From Pseudoalteromonas carrageenovora IAM 12662 (GTDB lineage: Bacteria; Pseudomonadota; Gammaproteobacteria; Enterobacterales; Alteromonadaceae): 64,000 nt of DNA. The notes under the pieces are model-generated. The model saw only the letters and a program-made list of their open reading frames with translations. It ran no database searches and was not told where the DNA came from. The stretch covers positions 2,683,520 to 2,747,519 of the forward strand of contig NZ_LT965928.1 in the NCBI RefSeq assembly GCF_900239935.1, in the 5' to 3' direction. Each line of letters begins with the position of its first letter. Positions within the stretch are counted from its first letter, which is position 1. The translations under genes were made by a program, and so were the position numbers. Shown one piece after another: positions 9,574 to 17,430 of the stretch.

Positions 9574-10317
9574 TTAAACTATGCGCATGAGCTGATCTTG
9601 ACGTTCGTCAATTTCTTCAGCTGTTTTCATTAGTTTTACTTGTAATTCAAATTGACGCTGGTGACTTATCATGTCGACCATTTCGTGAACAGGGTTCACA
9701 TTAGACATTTCAAGCGAACCACTTAATACTTTTACATTTGCAGAGGTGTCAACAGCTTGCCCTGCTACAGGCCTAAATAAGCCATCGTTACCTTTTTCAA
9801 GTTGCGAGCTGTTAGCTTCTACAACTCTTAGCGTGTCCACTTCTTCTAAGAAGTTAGCCGGTGCACCCTGCGGGCGTACTTGAATGGCACCATCTTCACT
9901 AAAACCAATTTTTTCGACCGGTACAGGTAAAATAACAGGGCCACCCTCGCCAATTACTTGACGACCATGACTTGTTACTAACATGCCTTGCGCTGTGATA
10001 TTAAGCGTACCTACTTTTGTGTAAGCTTCGTTGCCCGATGCATCCTGTACTGCAAGCCAAGCGTTATCGCTCATCGCAATATCTAAATCGCGTCCGGTTT
10101 GTATTATGCCACCCGATACCATGTTTGAGCCTGGGCGCTCTTGCATTGAAAATACACGTGTCGGCAAACCTTCGCCAAACGCTTGCATAGAGCGCGCCTG
10201 AGCAAAGTCAGCTTTAAAGCCAGTTGTATTTGCATTCGCCAAATTATTGGCTTTGAGCGCAAGCCCCTGCAGGCTTTGCTTAGCGCCAGAGGCGGCAATG
10301 TAGACCATTTTGTCCAT
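9574..10317 (-). CDS. flgF: Flagellar proximal rod protein FlgF
   Basis: FlgF is a proximal rod protein. The 247-residue product starts MDKMVYIAASGAKQSLQGLA with the motif LKANNLANANTTGFKADFAQ and ends with NPVHEMVDMISHQRQFELQV, both diagnostic. It is preceded by the terminator of flgE (10414-10441) and a sigma-54 element at 10354-10369. It therefore appears to start a second rod/ring unit, flgFGHI. Confidence 0.97.
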   Translation of the reverse strand: MDKMVYIAASGAKQSLQGLALKANNLANANTTGFKADFAQARSMQAFGEGLPTRVFSMQERPGSNMVSGGIIQTGRDLDIAMSDNAWLAVQDASGNEAYTKVGTLNITAQGMLVTSHGRQVIGEGGPVILPVPVEKIGFSEDGAIQVRPQGAPANFLEEVDTLRVVEANSSQLEKGNDGLFRPVAGQAVDTSANVKVLSGSLEMSNVNPVHEMVDMISHQRQFELQVKLMKTAEEIDERQDQLMRIV

Positions 10318-10353
10318 AGTATCGACTCACATAAAAATCTCTGAGTTGATAAA

Positions 10354-10369
10354 TGCAAAATAGATGCCA
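10354..10369 (-). promoter_or_regulatory. Sigma-54 promoter of flgFGHI
   Basis: The minus strand reads TGGCATCTATTTTGCA: the -24 GG and -12 GC are separated by ten bases and the -12 box is TTGCA. It lies 37 bases before the flgF start and downstream of the flgE terminator. Confidence 0.82.
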
Positions 10370-10413
10370 GATTAAAATTGACGCAATAAACAGGAAGGTT
10401 TTATACAGGAGAT

Positions 10414-10441
10414 CATAAAAAAGGCTGCAAAAATGCAGCCT
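10414..10441 (-). terminator. Terminator of flgBCDE
   Basis: Minus-strand hairpin AGGCTGCA/TGCAGCCT with a 4-base loop, followed by TTTTTTATG. It starts 19 bases after the flgE stop. Confidence 0.88.
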
Positions 10442-10459
10442 ATTTGAATTAAATTTAAC

Positions 10460-11830
10460 TTATCGAATCTGCAAAATGCTTTGCTGAATGGTTGAGTTAA
10501 CTTCAAGCGCACGTGAGTTGGCCTGATAATTTCGTTGGGCTGTAATCAAATCTACAAGTTCGTTTGTCAAATTTGTATTTGATTGCTCAAGTGCAGAGGA
10601 GTTAATACTACCAAAAGTACCTGATCCTGCTTCACCTGCAACAGGCTCTCCAGAGTCAATACTTTGCTTCCAACTTGTATCGCCTACTTGCGATAAACCT
10701 TGTGAATTAGGGAAGCGAACCATAGCAACTTGACCTAGGTAAGTTGAATCGCCATTACTGTATGAAGCAACAAGTTTACCATCGGTGCCAATATCGATCC
10801 CGGCTAAACGACCTACTGTTGAGCCATCTTGATCAAGTGCTTTTACTTCAAAACCACTCGAGTACTGAGTAGGAATACGACCAGCTGTGTTATTTTCATC
10901 ACGCCAGTTCAGCTCAATACCTGTGCTAGGAAATGTTGCACCGTTATCAAGCATGGTAGATAGCCCAGTGCCTGCACCTGCTGGTAGGTTTATTTCGTCA
11001 AACGTTGTTAAGTTCGTGTTAGCTACACCGTCTGTTGTAGACGGCAAACCGCTTGAGTCGAAACCTAGTGTAGTGATAGGTGTATATGGCGTTGTAGTTT
11101 GTTCTGCGCCCGTTGTACCATCAACTACTTTACCATCAAGAGTGGCATATACTTCCCAGCTGTTGTCTGTGCCACCAGAAGCCGCATCTTCTTCTTTAAC
11201 AAAGAAGTATTGTAAAATATGTGGCTCACCTAATGAATCATATACAGTTGTTGATGTTGAAGAGTTGTACGTACCATTTGATGTAGGGTCAAAATCTATA
11301 CCCGTTGGATCTGCAGTTGCATCCAAGTTAAAAGATAGATATACATTTTCTGTTGCTCGAGGAGAACCCGACGAATCCGGAATTTGTACTGGGTTAGTTG
11401 TACTTAAACTCACAGAGGTAGTATCACCTGTTGATGAATCAACTGGAAAGGCTTGTAAATAATTACCTTTAGCATCTACCATAAAATTATCTTGGTTAAG
11501 CTTAAATGCACCCGCACGTGTGTATGTTAAATCTTGCGATGAAATATCATCAGTCATTGCAAAATAACCTTCACCCGTAATCGCTAAGTCTAATGAGTTA
11601 TTAGTAAACTGTAACGACCCCTGATGAAACTGTTGTGCAACCATAGTGGTTTGTACACCATCACCATTTTTAGTTTTACCTGCACTAAATACTGATGATG
11701 CATATACATCAGCAAACTCAGCACGTGACTCTTTAAAGCCCGTTGTATTAACGTTTGCAATATTATTTGCTGTTACGTCTAAATCTTTTTGTGCGGCAGC
11801 AAGGCCGGTTAATGCAATATTGAAGCTCAT
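10460..11830 (-). CDS. flgE: Flagellar hook protein FlgE
   Basis: FlgE polymerises into the hook. The 456-residue protein starts MSFNIALTGLAAAQKDLDVT with ANNIANVNTTGFKESRAEFA. It ends with NTNLTNELVDLITAQRNYQA followed by NSTIQQSILQIR, the classical hook-protein termini. The middle (about 130-400) is the variable, Thr/Ser/Asp-rich outer domain. The length fits marine gammaproteobacterial FlgE (about 430-460). It follows flgD by a 59-base gap and is closed by a strong terminator. Confidence 0.97.
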   Translation of the reverse strand: MSFNIALTGLAAAQKDLDVTANNIANVNTTGFKESRAEFADVYASSVFSAGKTKNGDGVQTTMVAQQFHQGSLQFTNNSLDLAITGEGYFAMTDDISSQDLTYTRAGAFKLNQDNFMVDAKGNYLQAFPVDSSTGDTTSVSLSTTNPVQIPDSSGSPRATENVYLSFNLDATADPTGIDFDPTSNGTYNSSTSTTVYDSLGEPHILQYFFVKEEDAASGGTDNSWEVYATLDGKVVDGTTGAEQTTTPYTPITTLGFDSSGLPSTTDGVANTNLTTFDEINLPAGAGTGLSTMLDNGATFPSTGIELNWRDENNTAGRIPTQYSSGFEVKALDQDGSTVGRLAGIDIGTDGKLVASYSNGDSTYLGQVAMVRFPNSQGLSQVGDTSWKQSIDSGEPVAGEAGSGTFGSINSSALEQSNTNLTNELVDLITAQRNYQANSRALEVNSTIQQSILQIR

Positions 11831-11889
11831 AATTCACCTCTAACCTTTAAATATGTGGCCTGCTGGCAGGCAAAAAATACTAAATTTTA

Positions 11890-12570
11890 TTATGCGATTT
11901 CTGCAACATCTGTCAGTCTAACCGCGCCTTCTTTAGTGTTAATAATAATGCCGCTTGAGCCATTTATATTAACGCTTTCAATGTTCTTAAATGTCGCTAT
12001 TGGTAAGCTTGAAAATTCACCGTCGGTACTTCCTTCAGCTGATACAGTGTATTCACCTTCAGGTAAGCGCTCACCGTCTTCGTTGGTACCATCCCAAGTA
12101 AAACGAACCGCTCCAGCAGGCTGAGAGCCCATATCAATTGTTTTCACTAATTGACCTGACGCATCAGTTACCTTAATTTTTAAATTATCAACCGCGGCTT
12201 CTGCAACTGCAGACCCTTTAGCATCACCTGTTTCGTTTAAATCTAAACTGTTAGATTCTAATAGCGCCTGCTTACCTACAAGTGTTGAAGCTTGCAAAGC
12301 AGAGTTAGAAGTCATTGATGAAGCTAAAGATTCAAAGTTTGTGTTTAAATCAGTAATGCCTTGCGCCATCGTAAAATTAGTCATTTGTGCAATCATTTGA
12401 TCATTATCCGCAGGGTTACTGGGATCTTGATACGATAATTGCTGAGTTAACAAAGAGAAAAAGTCTTCTTGCGTTAACGCGTCACTTTCCTCATCAGCTG
12501 TTGCTACTTGGGTGTCTTGCCAAGTAATAGAGTCTAAATAGGATGAACTGGTACTAATATCGTTACTCAT
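11890..12570 (-). CDS. flgD: Flagellar hook cap/assembly protein FlgD
   Basis: FlgD is the scaffold cap on which hook subunits assemble. The 226-residue product carries the N-terminal motif QEDFFSLLTQQLSYQDPSNP (about 34-53), the hallmark of FlgD. A C-terminal FlgD Tudor/Ig-like region follows, with SQPAGAVRFTWDGTNEDGER. It lies between flgC (13-base gap) and flgE. Confidence 0.97.
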   Translation of the reverse strand: MSNDISTSSSYLDSITWQDTQVATADEESDALTQEDFFSLLTQQLSYQDPSNPADNDQMIAQMTNFTMAQGITDLNTNFESLASSMTSNSALQASTLVGKQALLESNSLDLNETGDAKGSAVAEAAVDNLKIKVTDASGQLVKTIDMGSQPAGAVRFTWDGTNEDGERLPEGEYTVSAEGSTDGEFSSLPIATFKNIESVNINGSSGIIINTKEGAVRLTDVAEIA

Positions 12571-12583
12571 AACCTACCCTCGG

Positions 12584-13015
12584 TTATCGCTGCCCAAGTA
12601 ACAGCGTTTTGCTTAACATTTGCTTAGCTGCATCTGCAACTTGCACGTTTGTTTGATAAGAGCGAGAGGCTGAGATCATATTTGCCATCTCCTCAACAAC
12701 ATTAACGTTGGGTTTATAGATATAGCCGTTTTCATCCGCGCTCGGGTGATTTGGGTTATATTCAATCTGTAATGGCTTGTCACTTTCAACAATTCCCAAA
12801 ACTTTAACACCAACAGCGGAGCCCTGAGGATTACTAGCCGATGCTGACGCTTTAGTCAGTTCTGCTGCAAATACAGGCTGGCGCGCTCGGTAAGTTTGGT
12901 CTTGAGATGAACTAATCGTATTAGCATTAGAGATATTACTTGCGGTAGTATTTAGGCGAACATTTTGTGCGCTCATACCACTAGCTGAAATATCAAATAC
13001 ATTATATAAACTCAT
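12584..13015 (-). CDS. flgC: Flagellar proximal rod protein FlgC
   Basis: FlgC is a proximal rod protein. The 143-residue product starts MSLYNVFDISASGMSAQNVR with the motif LNTTASNISNANTISSSQDQ and ends with VVEEMANMISASRSYQTNVQ. The length is slightly above the 134 residues of E. coli FlgC. It is 5 bases downstream of flgB and 13 bases upstream of flgD. Confidence 0.97.
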   Translation of the reverse strand: MSLYNVFDISASGMSAQNVRLNTTASNISNANTISSSQDQTYRARQPVFAAELTKASASASNPQGSAVGVKVLGIVESDKPLQIEYNPNHPSADENGYIYKPNVNVVEEMANMISASRSYQTNVQVADAAKQMLSKTLLLGQR

Positions 13016-13020
13016 AATTT

Positions 13021-13428
13021 TTATCCTTGACTACCGAGGGCTTTGTTCAGACCTTTAAATCTGCCGCTTAAAAATTGCAAGCTGGCCTGATACTCCATCG
13101 CATTCTGTGTATACAAGTTTCGTTCCACCTGTATATCAACCGAGTTACCATCACCTGTATCTGTTTGATTTGGCATACGAAATAATTCAGAACCACCTAC
13201 ACTTCTAGTACCACCGGCAATGTGATTTGCATCTGTTGTAACCATTGAATTGCCGCTTTGTTGGGTTGACCTTGCCGCTTTTAATGCTGAGGCAAAATCG
13301 ATATCTTTTGCTTTATAGCCAGGCGTATCAGCGTTCGCTATATTAGTGGCAAGTAACTCTGCTCGCTGTGAACGGATCAACATGGCTTGCGGATGCACAC
13401 CCAAAGCTTTATCAAAACTGATAGCCAT
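13021..13428 (-). CDS. flgB: Flagellar proximal rod protein FlgB
   Basis: FlgB is the proximal rod protein next to the MS ring. The 135-residue product starts MAISFDKALGVHPQAMLIRS, has the motif LLATNIANADTPGYKAKDID (about 26-45), and ends with ERNLYTQNAMEYQASLQFLS. It is the first gene of flgBCDE, driven by the sigma-54 element at 13465-13480. Confidence 0.97.
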   Translation of the reverse strand: MAISFDKALGVHPQAMLIRSQRAELLATNIANADTPGYKAKDIDFASALKAARSTQQSGNSMVTTDANHIAGGTRSVGGSELFRMPNQTDTGDGNSVDIQVERNLYTQNAMEYQASLQFLSGRFKGLNKALGSQG

Positions 13429-13464
13429 AACCTTTCTCCAAAAAATTGACTTACCTATAGTTAA

Positions 13465-13480
13465 AGCAAAAAATAAGCCA
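13465..13480 (-). promoter_or_regulatory. Sigma-54 promoter of flgBCDE
   Basis: The minus strand reads TGGCTTATTTTTTGCT: GG and GC are separated by ten bases, with a TTGC -12 box. It lies about 37 bases upstream of the flgB start and downstream of the cheR terminator. Confidence 0.8.
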
Positions 13481-13525
13481 TTAATCTTAGAAGTTATGTT
13501 ATTTTTATAGAGCTATGTTTTTAAA

Positions 13526-13551
13526 TGAAAAACGACGCAAATAGCGTCGTT
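13526..13551 (-). terminator. Terminator of cheV-cheR
   Basis: Minus-strand arms AACGACGC and GCGTCGTT pair perfectly around a 5-base loop and run into TTTTTCATTT. It begins about 22 bases after the cheR stop. Confidence 0.85.
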
Positions 13552-13573
13552 AAAAAGGAAGGAATTAACTTAA

Positions 13574-14404
13574 TTATTTCTTTTGGTAAATGATACCAGG
13601 GTTGCACCGTACCATATCAAATTCATTACTTAAGCCAGTCATCGATTCCGAAGCACCTAAAAATAGATACCCTTTAGGATTTAAGGCTTGAGCAAATTGA
13701 CTAATAATTTTTGCTTTTACTTCTGGTGCAAAATAAATAAGTACATTTCGACAAAAAATAATATCAAACTTACCCATAAGTGCATAAGAATCAAGTAGGT
13801 TTAAGTGCCTAAAGTTAACTTGTTTTTTTACCGAATCGTTAACTTGAGCCATACCATTACCACTATCTTTGAAGAACTTTTTACGACGCTCTGCAGACAA
13901 ACCTCTTGCTAACGCAAGTGAATCGTACTCTGCATTTTTACACATATCGAGCATGGTATTAGATATATCAGTACCGGTAATTTGCGCTCCCATGCGCAGT
14001 ACTCCAGGCTGCTTTGCCTGAAACTCCGCAACAGACATAGCAATAGAGTATGGCTCTTGCCCTGATGAACTTGCCGCAGACCAAATTTTCAATGGCCTCC
14101 TTAGATCTTTAAATTCAGGGAATAATCTATTTTGTAAAAGCTCAAATGGGTATTGATCTCTAAACCATAACGTTTCGTTTGTGGTCATTGCATCAACAAC
14201 TGCGGCTCTTAATTGCCGCTCATGTGGCCCAAGTGTTTTACTGACTAGTTGCGATAAAGATTCCACATTAAATCGAGCCATTAATGGAGCAAGTCGGCTT
14301 TTAACTAAATACTGCTTGTTTTCACCTAAAACAATGCCACATTGCTGCTCTAAAAACGAACGGAACTGATCGTATTCACTTTGCTGCAAATCTTTATTAT
14401 TCAA
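13574..14404 (-). CDS. cheR: Chemotaxis protein methyltransferase CheR
   Basis: CheR uses S-adenosylmethionine to methylate glutamates on chemoreceptors during adaptation. The 276-residue protein has the all-helical N-terminal CheR domain (about 1-75) and a Rossmann methyltransferase domain. Visible signatures are TNETLWFRDQYPFELL, KIWSAASSSGQEPYSIAMSV (SAM-binding) and FDIIFCRNVLIYF, all typical of CheR. It is 17 bases downstream of cheV, as in the Vibrio/Shewanella flagellar cluster, and the pair ends at a terminator before flgB. Confidence 0.97.
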   Translation of the reverse strand: MNNKDLQQSEYDQFRSFLEQQCGIVLGENKQYLVKSRLAPLMARFNVESLSQLVSKTLGPHERQLRAAVVDAMTTNETLWFRDQYPFELLQNRLFPEFKDLRRPLKIWSAASSSGQEPYSIAMSVAEFQAKQPGVLRMGAQITGTDISNTMLDMCKNAEYDSLALARGLSAERRKKFFKDSGNGMAQVNDSVKKQVNFRHLNLLDSYALMGKFDIIFCRNVLIYFAPEVKAKIISQFAQALNPKGYLFLGASESMTGLSNEFDMVRCNPGIIYQKK

Positions 14405-14421
14405 ATTAATAACACCTATAA

Positions 14422-15357
14422 TTATTCGTCACTATGAACCCATTTTTTAACCGCTGTAGCTAATTCATCAGGGTTAAATTTAGCAATAAAATCATCTGCG
14501 CCTACTTTTTCGATCATTGCTTGGTTAAATACACCACTTAAAGATGTGTGTAAAATAACGTGCAATGGCGCTAATTTTGGATCTGCTTTTATTTCTGCAG
14601 TTAATGTATAGCCGTCCATTTCAGGCATTTCAACATCTGATATTAATAAACCTACTCTTTCTGTAATATCGTTTTTACAATCAAGCTCGGCTATTTCTTT
14701 AAGTCTGATTAGTGCTTCTTTACCATTTTTAGCAAGCTCAGTTTGTACACCTAGTGGTTCAAGAGCACGCTTTACTTGGTTACGAGCAACGGCAGAGTCA
14801 TCAGCAATAAATACGATACGCTCGCCTAAATCTTTTTGGATATCACCACCGGCAGCTACTTCAGCGCTCACTTCTGTATTTACTGGGCAAATTTCGTTAA
14901 GAATTTTTTCTACATCAAGAATTTCTACTAATTCATTTTCGATTTCGGTCACAGCGGTTAAATATGAATATCGCCCAGCTCCTGATGGAGGCGGCATTAT
15001 TTTTTCCCAATTCATATTTACTATTCGCTCTACACCACCCACTAAAAACCCTTGAACAGAACGGTTATATTCAGCAATGATAATAAAACTGTCTTTAATG
15101 TTTTCTATTGGACGCCCGCCTACAGCCATCGATAAATCTATAACTGAAATAGTTTGGCCACGAATATGCGCTACACCACGAATGTACGCATTCGATTTAG
15201 GCATACTAGTAAGAGGCGGACATTGTAGTACCTCTCTTACTTTAAATACGTTAATACCAAAACGCTGACGCCCTCTGAGCTTAAATAAAAGTAATTCTAG
15301 GCGGTTCTGCCCAACCAACTGTGTGCGTTGGTTTACTGAGTCTAAAATGCCTGCCAT
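14422..15357 (-). CDS. cheV: Chemotaxis coupling protein CheV (CheW-receiver hybrid)
   Basis: CheV couples chemoreceptors to CheA and has a phosphorylatable receiver. In this 311-residue protein the N-terminal CheW domain covers about 15-160 (FGINVFKVREVLQCPPLTSM, AHIRGQTISVIDLSMAVGG). The C-terminal receiver covers about 180-305, with acidic residues in IVFIADDSAVARNQVKRAL, the phospho-acceptor Asp in GLLISDVEMPEMDGYTL and HTSLSG. It starts at an ATG facing flgA across a 140-base intergenic region. I could not identify a sigma-54 or sigma-28 element in that region. Confidence 0.97.
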   Translation of the reverse strand: MAGILDSVNQRTQLVGQNRLELLLFKLRGRQRFGINVFKVREVLQCPPLTSMPKSNAYIRGVAHIRGQTISVIDLSMAVGGRPIENIKDSFIIIAEYNRSVQGFLVGGVERIVNMNWEKIMPPPSGAGRYSYLTAVTEIENELVEILDVEKILNEICPVNTEVSAEVAAGGDIQKDLGERIVFIADDSAVARNQVKRALEPLGVQTELAKNGKEALIRLKEIAELDCKNDITERVGLLISDVEMPEMDGYTLTAEIKADPKLAPLHVILHTSLSGVFNQAMIEKVGADDFIAKFNPDELATAVKKWVHSDE

Positions 15358-15497
15358 TCAAATCTCCTAAAGAAAACAAATAATGCGGAACGATAATTGC
15401 TTTCTAATTATAAAGCTACATAACATCGCGGGAGCGTCTAAGTTTTGACGCAAAATATTTATACCCTGTTTGAAACCATAAGCATAGTCGAAACATT

Positions 15498-16205
15498 ATG
15501 AGTTTGTTAAAAAAAGTCAGAAGATACAGTGTTTTTTATTTTGTTGCCAGCCTCTGCTTAGCAACACCTTTGCATGCAAAAGTGTTTAGCAAAGATTTAT
15601 TACAAGAGATAGCCGTTAGTTACGTAGCTAATCAAATAAACACAAATGATAGTGATAAAACTCAATTAAGTGCCCTACCACTTGATAGCCGCATACCTGA
15701 TCGCATCTGTAAATCCCCCCTTGAGCTAACGTCTGCTAGTGAGCCTCCTTTTAATAGGCAGGTCACTATTCAGGCTAAGTGCCAAGATGAGCAAGCGTGG
15801 GCGCAATACGTACATGTAAGAGTTGTCGAAATGGCCCCAGTAGTAGTTGCGAATGCAAACCTAGCTCGTGGTGAAGTAATTACTAAGTCACATTTAAGTA
15901 TACAAATGAAGCCTTCGCACTTTGTGAGAGTCCAATACTTAGATAACCCTGATATGTTGATTGGTAGCAGAAGTAAACGGAACATTAGAAGTGGTATGCC
16001 AGTACTACTTAATCAAATTTGCATGGTATGTAAGGGAGATTCTGTTAATATTTACGCAAACCTCAGAGGCCTTAGAATTAAAACCACGGGCATAGCCCTT
16101 GAAGATGGTACTTTAGGCGAACAGGTTCAGATTAAAAACAAAAAATCAGGTAAAATTTTAAATGCTCGAGTAGATGGTGTAGAGTCTGTTCAAGTAAACA
16201 TTTAA
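15498..16205 (+). CDS. flgA: Flagellar P-ring chaperone FlgA
   Basis: FlgA is a periplasmic chaperone for assembly of FlgI into the P ring. The 235-residue precursor has an N-terminal signal sequence (about 1-27, hydrophobic VFYFVASLCLATPLHA). A SAF-type beta-clip domain follows, with VVVANANLARGEVITKSHLS, IRSGMPVLLNQI and the typical C-terminal GTLGEQVQIKNKKSGKIL segment. It is divergent from cheV and 76 bases upstream of flgM. The order cheV/flgA/flgM/flgN matches other marine gammaproteobacteria. Confidence 0.96.
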   Translation: MSLLKKVRRYSVFYFVASLCLATPLHAKVFSKDLLQEIAVSYVANQINTNDSDKTQLSALPLDSRIPDRICKSPLELTSASEPPFNRQVTIQAKCQDEQAWAQYVHVRVVEMAPVVVANANLARGEVITKSHLSIQMKPSHFVRVQYLDNPDMLIGSRSKRNIRSGMPVLLNQICMVCKGDSVNIYANLRGLRIKTTGIALEDGTLGEQVQIKNKKSGKILNARVDGVESVQVNI

Positions 16206-16218
16206 TTTAGATTTATAC

Positions 16219-16245
16219 TAAAGTATCCTACGTATATGCCGATAA
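16219..16245 (+). promoter_or_regulatory. Sigma-28 (FliA) promoter of flgMN
   Basis: TAAAGTAT, 11 bases, GCCGATAA. The -10 half is a perfect sigma-28 consensus and the spacing is exact. It starts 14 bases after the flgA stop and ends 36 bases before the flgM start. FlgM inhibits FliA, so this gives the usual autoregulatory loop. Confidence 0.92.
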
Positions 16246-16281
16246 CTAGGCATTAGTTGGGTAATATACAGGTTTATTATT

Positions 16282-16602
16282 ATGGTCAGTCAAGTTAATG
16301 GTAGTAATCAACAAACGAATGCGCTTACAAACGCAAAGCAACAACAAGTTGATTTAAAAAAAGATAATGCAAATACACAAGCTGCACAGTCGCAATCTCC
16401 AAAAGCTGCGAGTGATTCTGTAAGCTTGACGCCACAGGCACAACAATTAAAAACATTGCAAGATAAAGCGCAACAGTCGCCTGGTTTTGACAGTGAAAAA
16501 GTAGCTGAACTTAAAAAAGCAATTACCGAAGGTAAATACCAAATTGATGCTGAAAAGCTAACAAAAAAGTTAGCAGATTTTGAGTTTAACGTTTATGGCT
16601 AA
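16282..16602 (+). CDS. flgM: Anti-sigma-28 factor FlgM
   Basis: FlgM binds FliA (sigma-28) until it is exported through the completed hook. The 106-residue product has an N-terminal export-type, Gln/Asn-rich disordered half. The C-terminal FliA-binding region contains DSVSLTPQAQQLKTLQDKAQ and FDSEKVAELKKAITEGKYQI, typical of FlgM. It is driven by the perfect sigma-28 promoter at 16219-16245 and overlaps flgN by 8 bases. Confidence 0.96.
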   Translation: MVSQVNGSNQQTNALTNAKQQQVDLKKDNANTQAAQSQSPKAASDSVSLTPQAQQLKTLQDKAQQSPGFDSEKVAELKKAITEGKYQIDAEKLTKKLADFEFNVYG

Positions 16603-17026
16603 TCATAACGGTTTAATTTGCGTAAAATTAAATGAGCAAGTAGATTGCTTAGACTCATTACACGCGCTGTTAAACGAAGAGCTTACAGTTATAGCATCTC
16701 GAAGAGGTGAAGGTTTAAAAGAGCTTGCCCAACAAAAAATGCCTTTTTTAACCAAGCTAACTAAGCTCGATAAAGAGTTAAACAAACTTTTTGTCGCTAA
16801 TGATGAGAATTCTCCTGAAGTGAATGAGCTTGTTGACCAAGTCAAATCACAATTAGCACAATGCCAAAAGCAAAATAAAGTTAATTCACATGCAGCTCGC
16901 CAAGCTCATTTAAGTGTTAAACAACTTAAAGAGATTTTAATTGGCGCACCAACCAGCATGACTTACGATCAAGGCGGTAGCGTAGTGAATACTGATAACA
17001 AGTTAGTCCGTAACTTAAAAGCCTAA
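16595..17026 (+). CDS. flgN: FlgN-type flagellar export chaperone
   Basis: FlgN is the export chaperone for the hook-associated proteins FlgK and FlgL. The product is helical and 143 residues long from the start chosen here. That start is the ATG at 16595, inside ATGGCTAA, which overlaps the flgM stop and implies translational coupling. An upstream in-frame ATG at 16580 would add five residues. The sequence (LHALLNEELTVIASRRGEGL, LAQQKMPFLTKLTKLDKELN) is the usual coiled-coil FlgN pattern. The assignment rests on this pattern and on position after flgM. A 17-bp-stem terminator follows. Confidence 0.9.
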   Translation: MANHNGLICVKLNEQVDCLDSLHALLNEELTVIASRRGEGLKELAQQKMPFLTKLTKLDKELNKLFVANDENSPEVNELVDQVKSQLAQCQKQNKVNSHAARQAHLSVKQLKEILIGAPTSMTYDQGGSVVNTDNKLVRNLKA

Positions 17027-17055
17027 CCATACTTTATTTATAGCCATATTTTGCT

Positions 17056-17093
17056 AAAAGGCCCTTATTGAATATTTTCAATAAGGGCCTTTT
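17056..17093 (+). terminator. Terminator of flgMN
   Basis: A perfect 17-base-pair stem: arm 17056-17072 (AAAAGGCCCTTATTGAA) and its complement at 17077-17093 around a TATT loop. The right arm ends in TTTT, and the A/T ends make it usable on both strands. Confidence 0.92.
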
Positions 17094-17190
17094 AAATATA
17101 GATAGCTTAGTAAGCTGCGCTTTGAATAATAAACCAATCTGAACTTGCTACCTTCCGTACTAACATACTTACAATCACTTTGAACCTATA

Positions 17191-17352
17191 ATACCAACGC
17201 CAATAAATAGCTGTTCTATTTTACTTGCTAAAACAACCCATTTCTTTGTTGTAAATTTCGTAAAGGGAACAACCACTTACATCAATTTACGCCTTGAACT
17301 GAATTGTTTTTCGGCGTGAAATTTAGAACACATATTTAATGGAGTTGGTATA
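17191..17352. repeat. Candidate MITE-like element with inverted ends
   Basis: The ends ATACCAACGCC (17191) and GGAGTTGGTAT (17342-17352) are inverted repeats with one mismatch in 11 bases. They enclose about 160 bases of non-coding DNA. I found no transposase and no obvious target-site duplication. Together with the two hairpins at 17056-17093 and 17395-17423 this accounts for most of the 404-base gap between flgN and the adhesin. Confidence 0.4.
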
Positions 17353-17394
17353 AATAAATCGCTTTATCAAACATTAGATTAAGTACATTTTATA

Positions 17395-17423
17395 GCCCAT
17401 CTCAATACTAAACTGAGATGGGC
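17395..17423 (-). terminator. Hairpin downstream of the giant adhesin gene
   Basis: Arms GCCCATCTCA and TGAGATGGGC pair perfectly over ten bases around a 9-base loop, starting 8 bases after the adhesin stop. On the minus strand the stem is followed by TATAAAATG, a weak T-tract. Confidence 0.7.
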
Positions 17424-17430
17424 AATTTAT

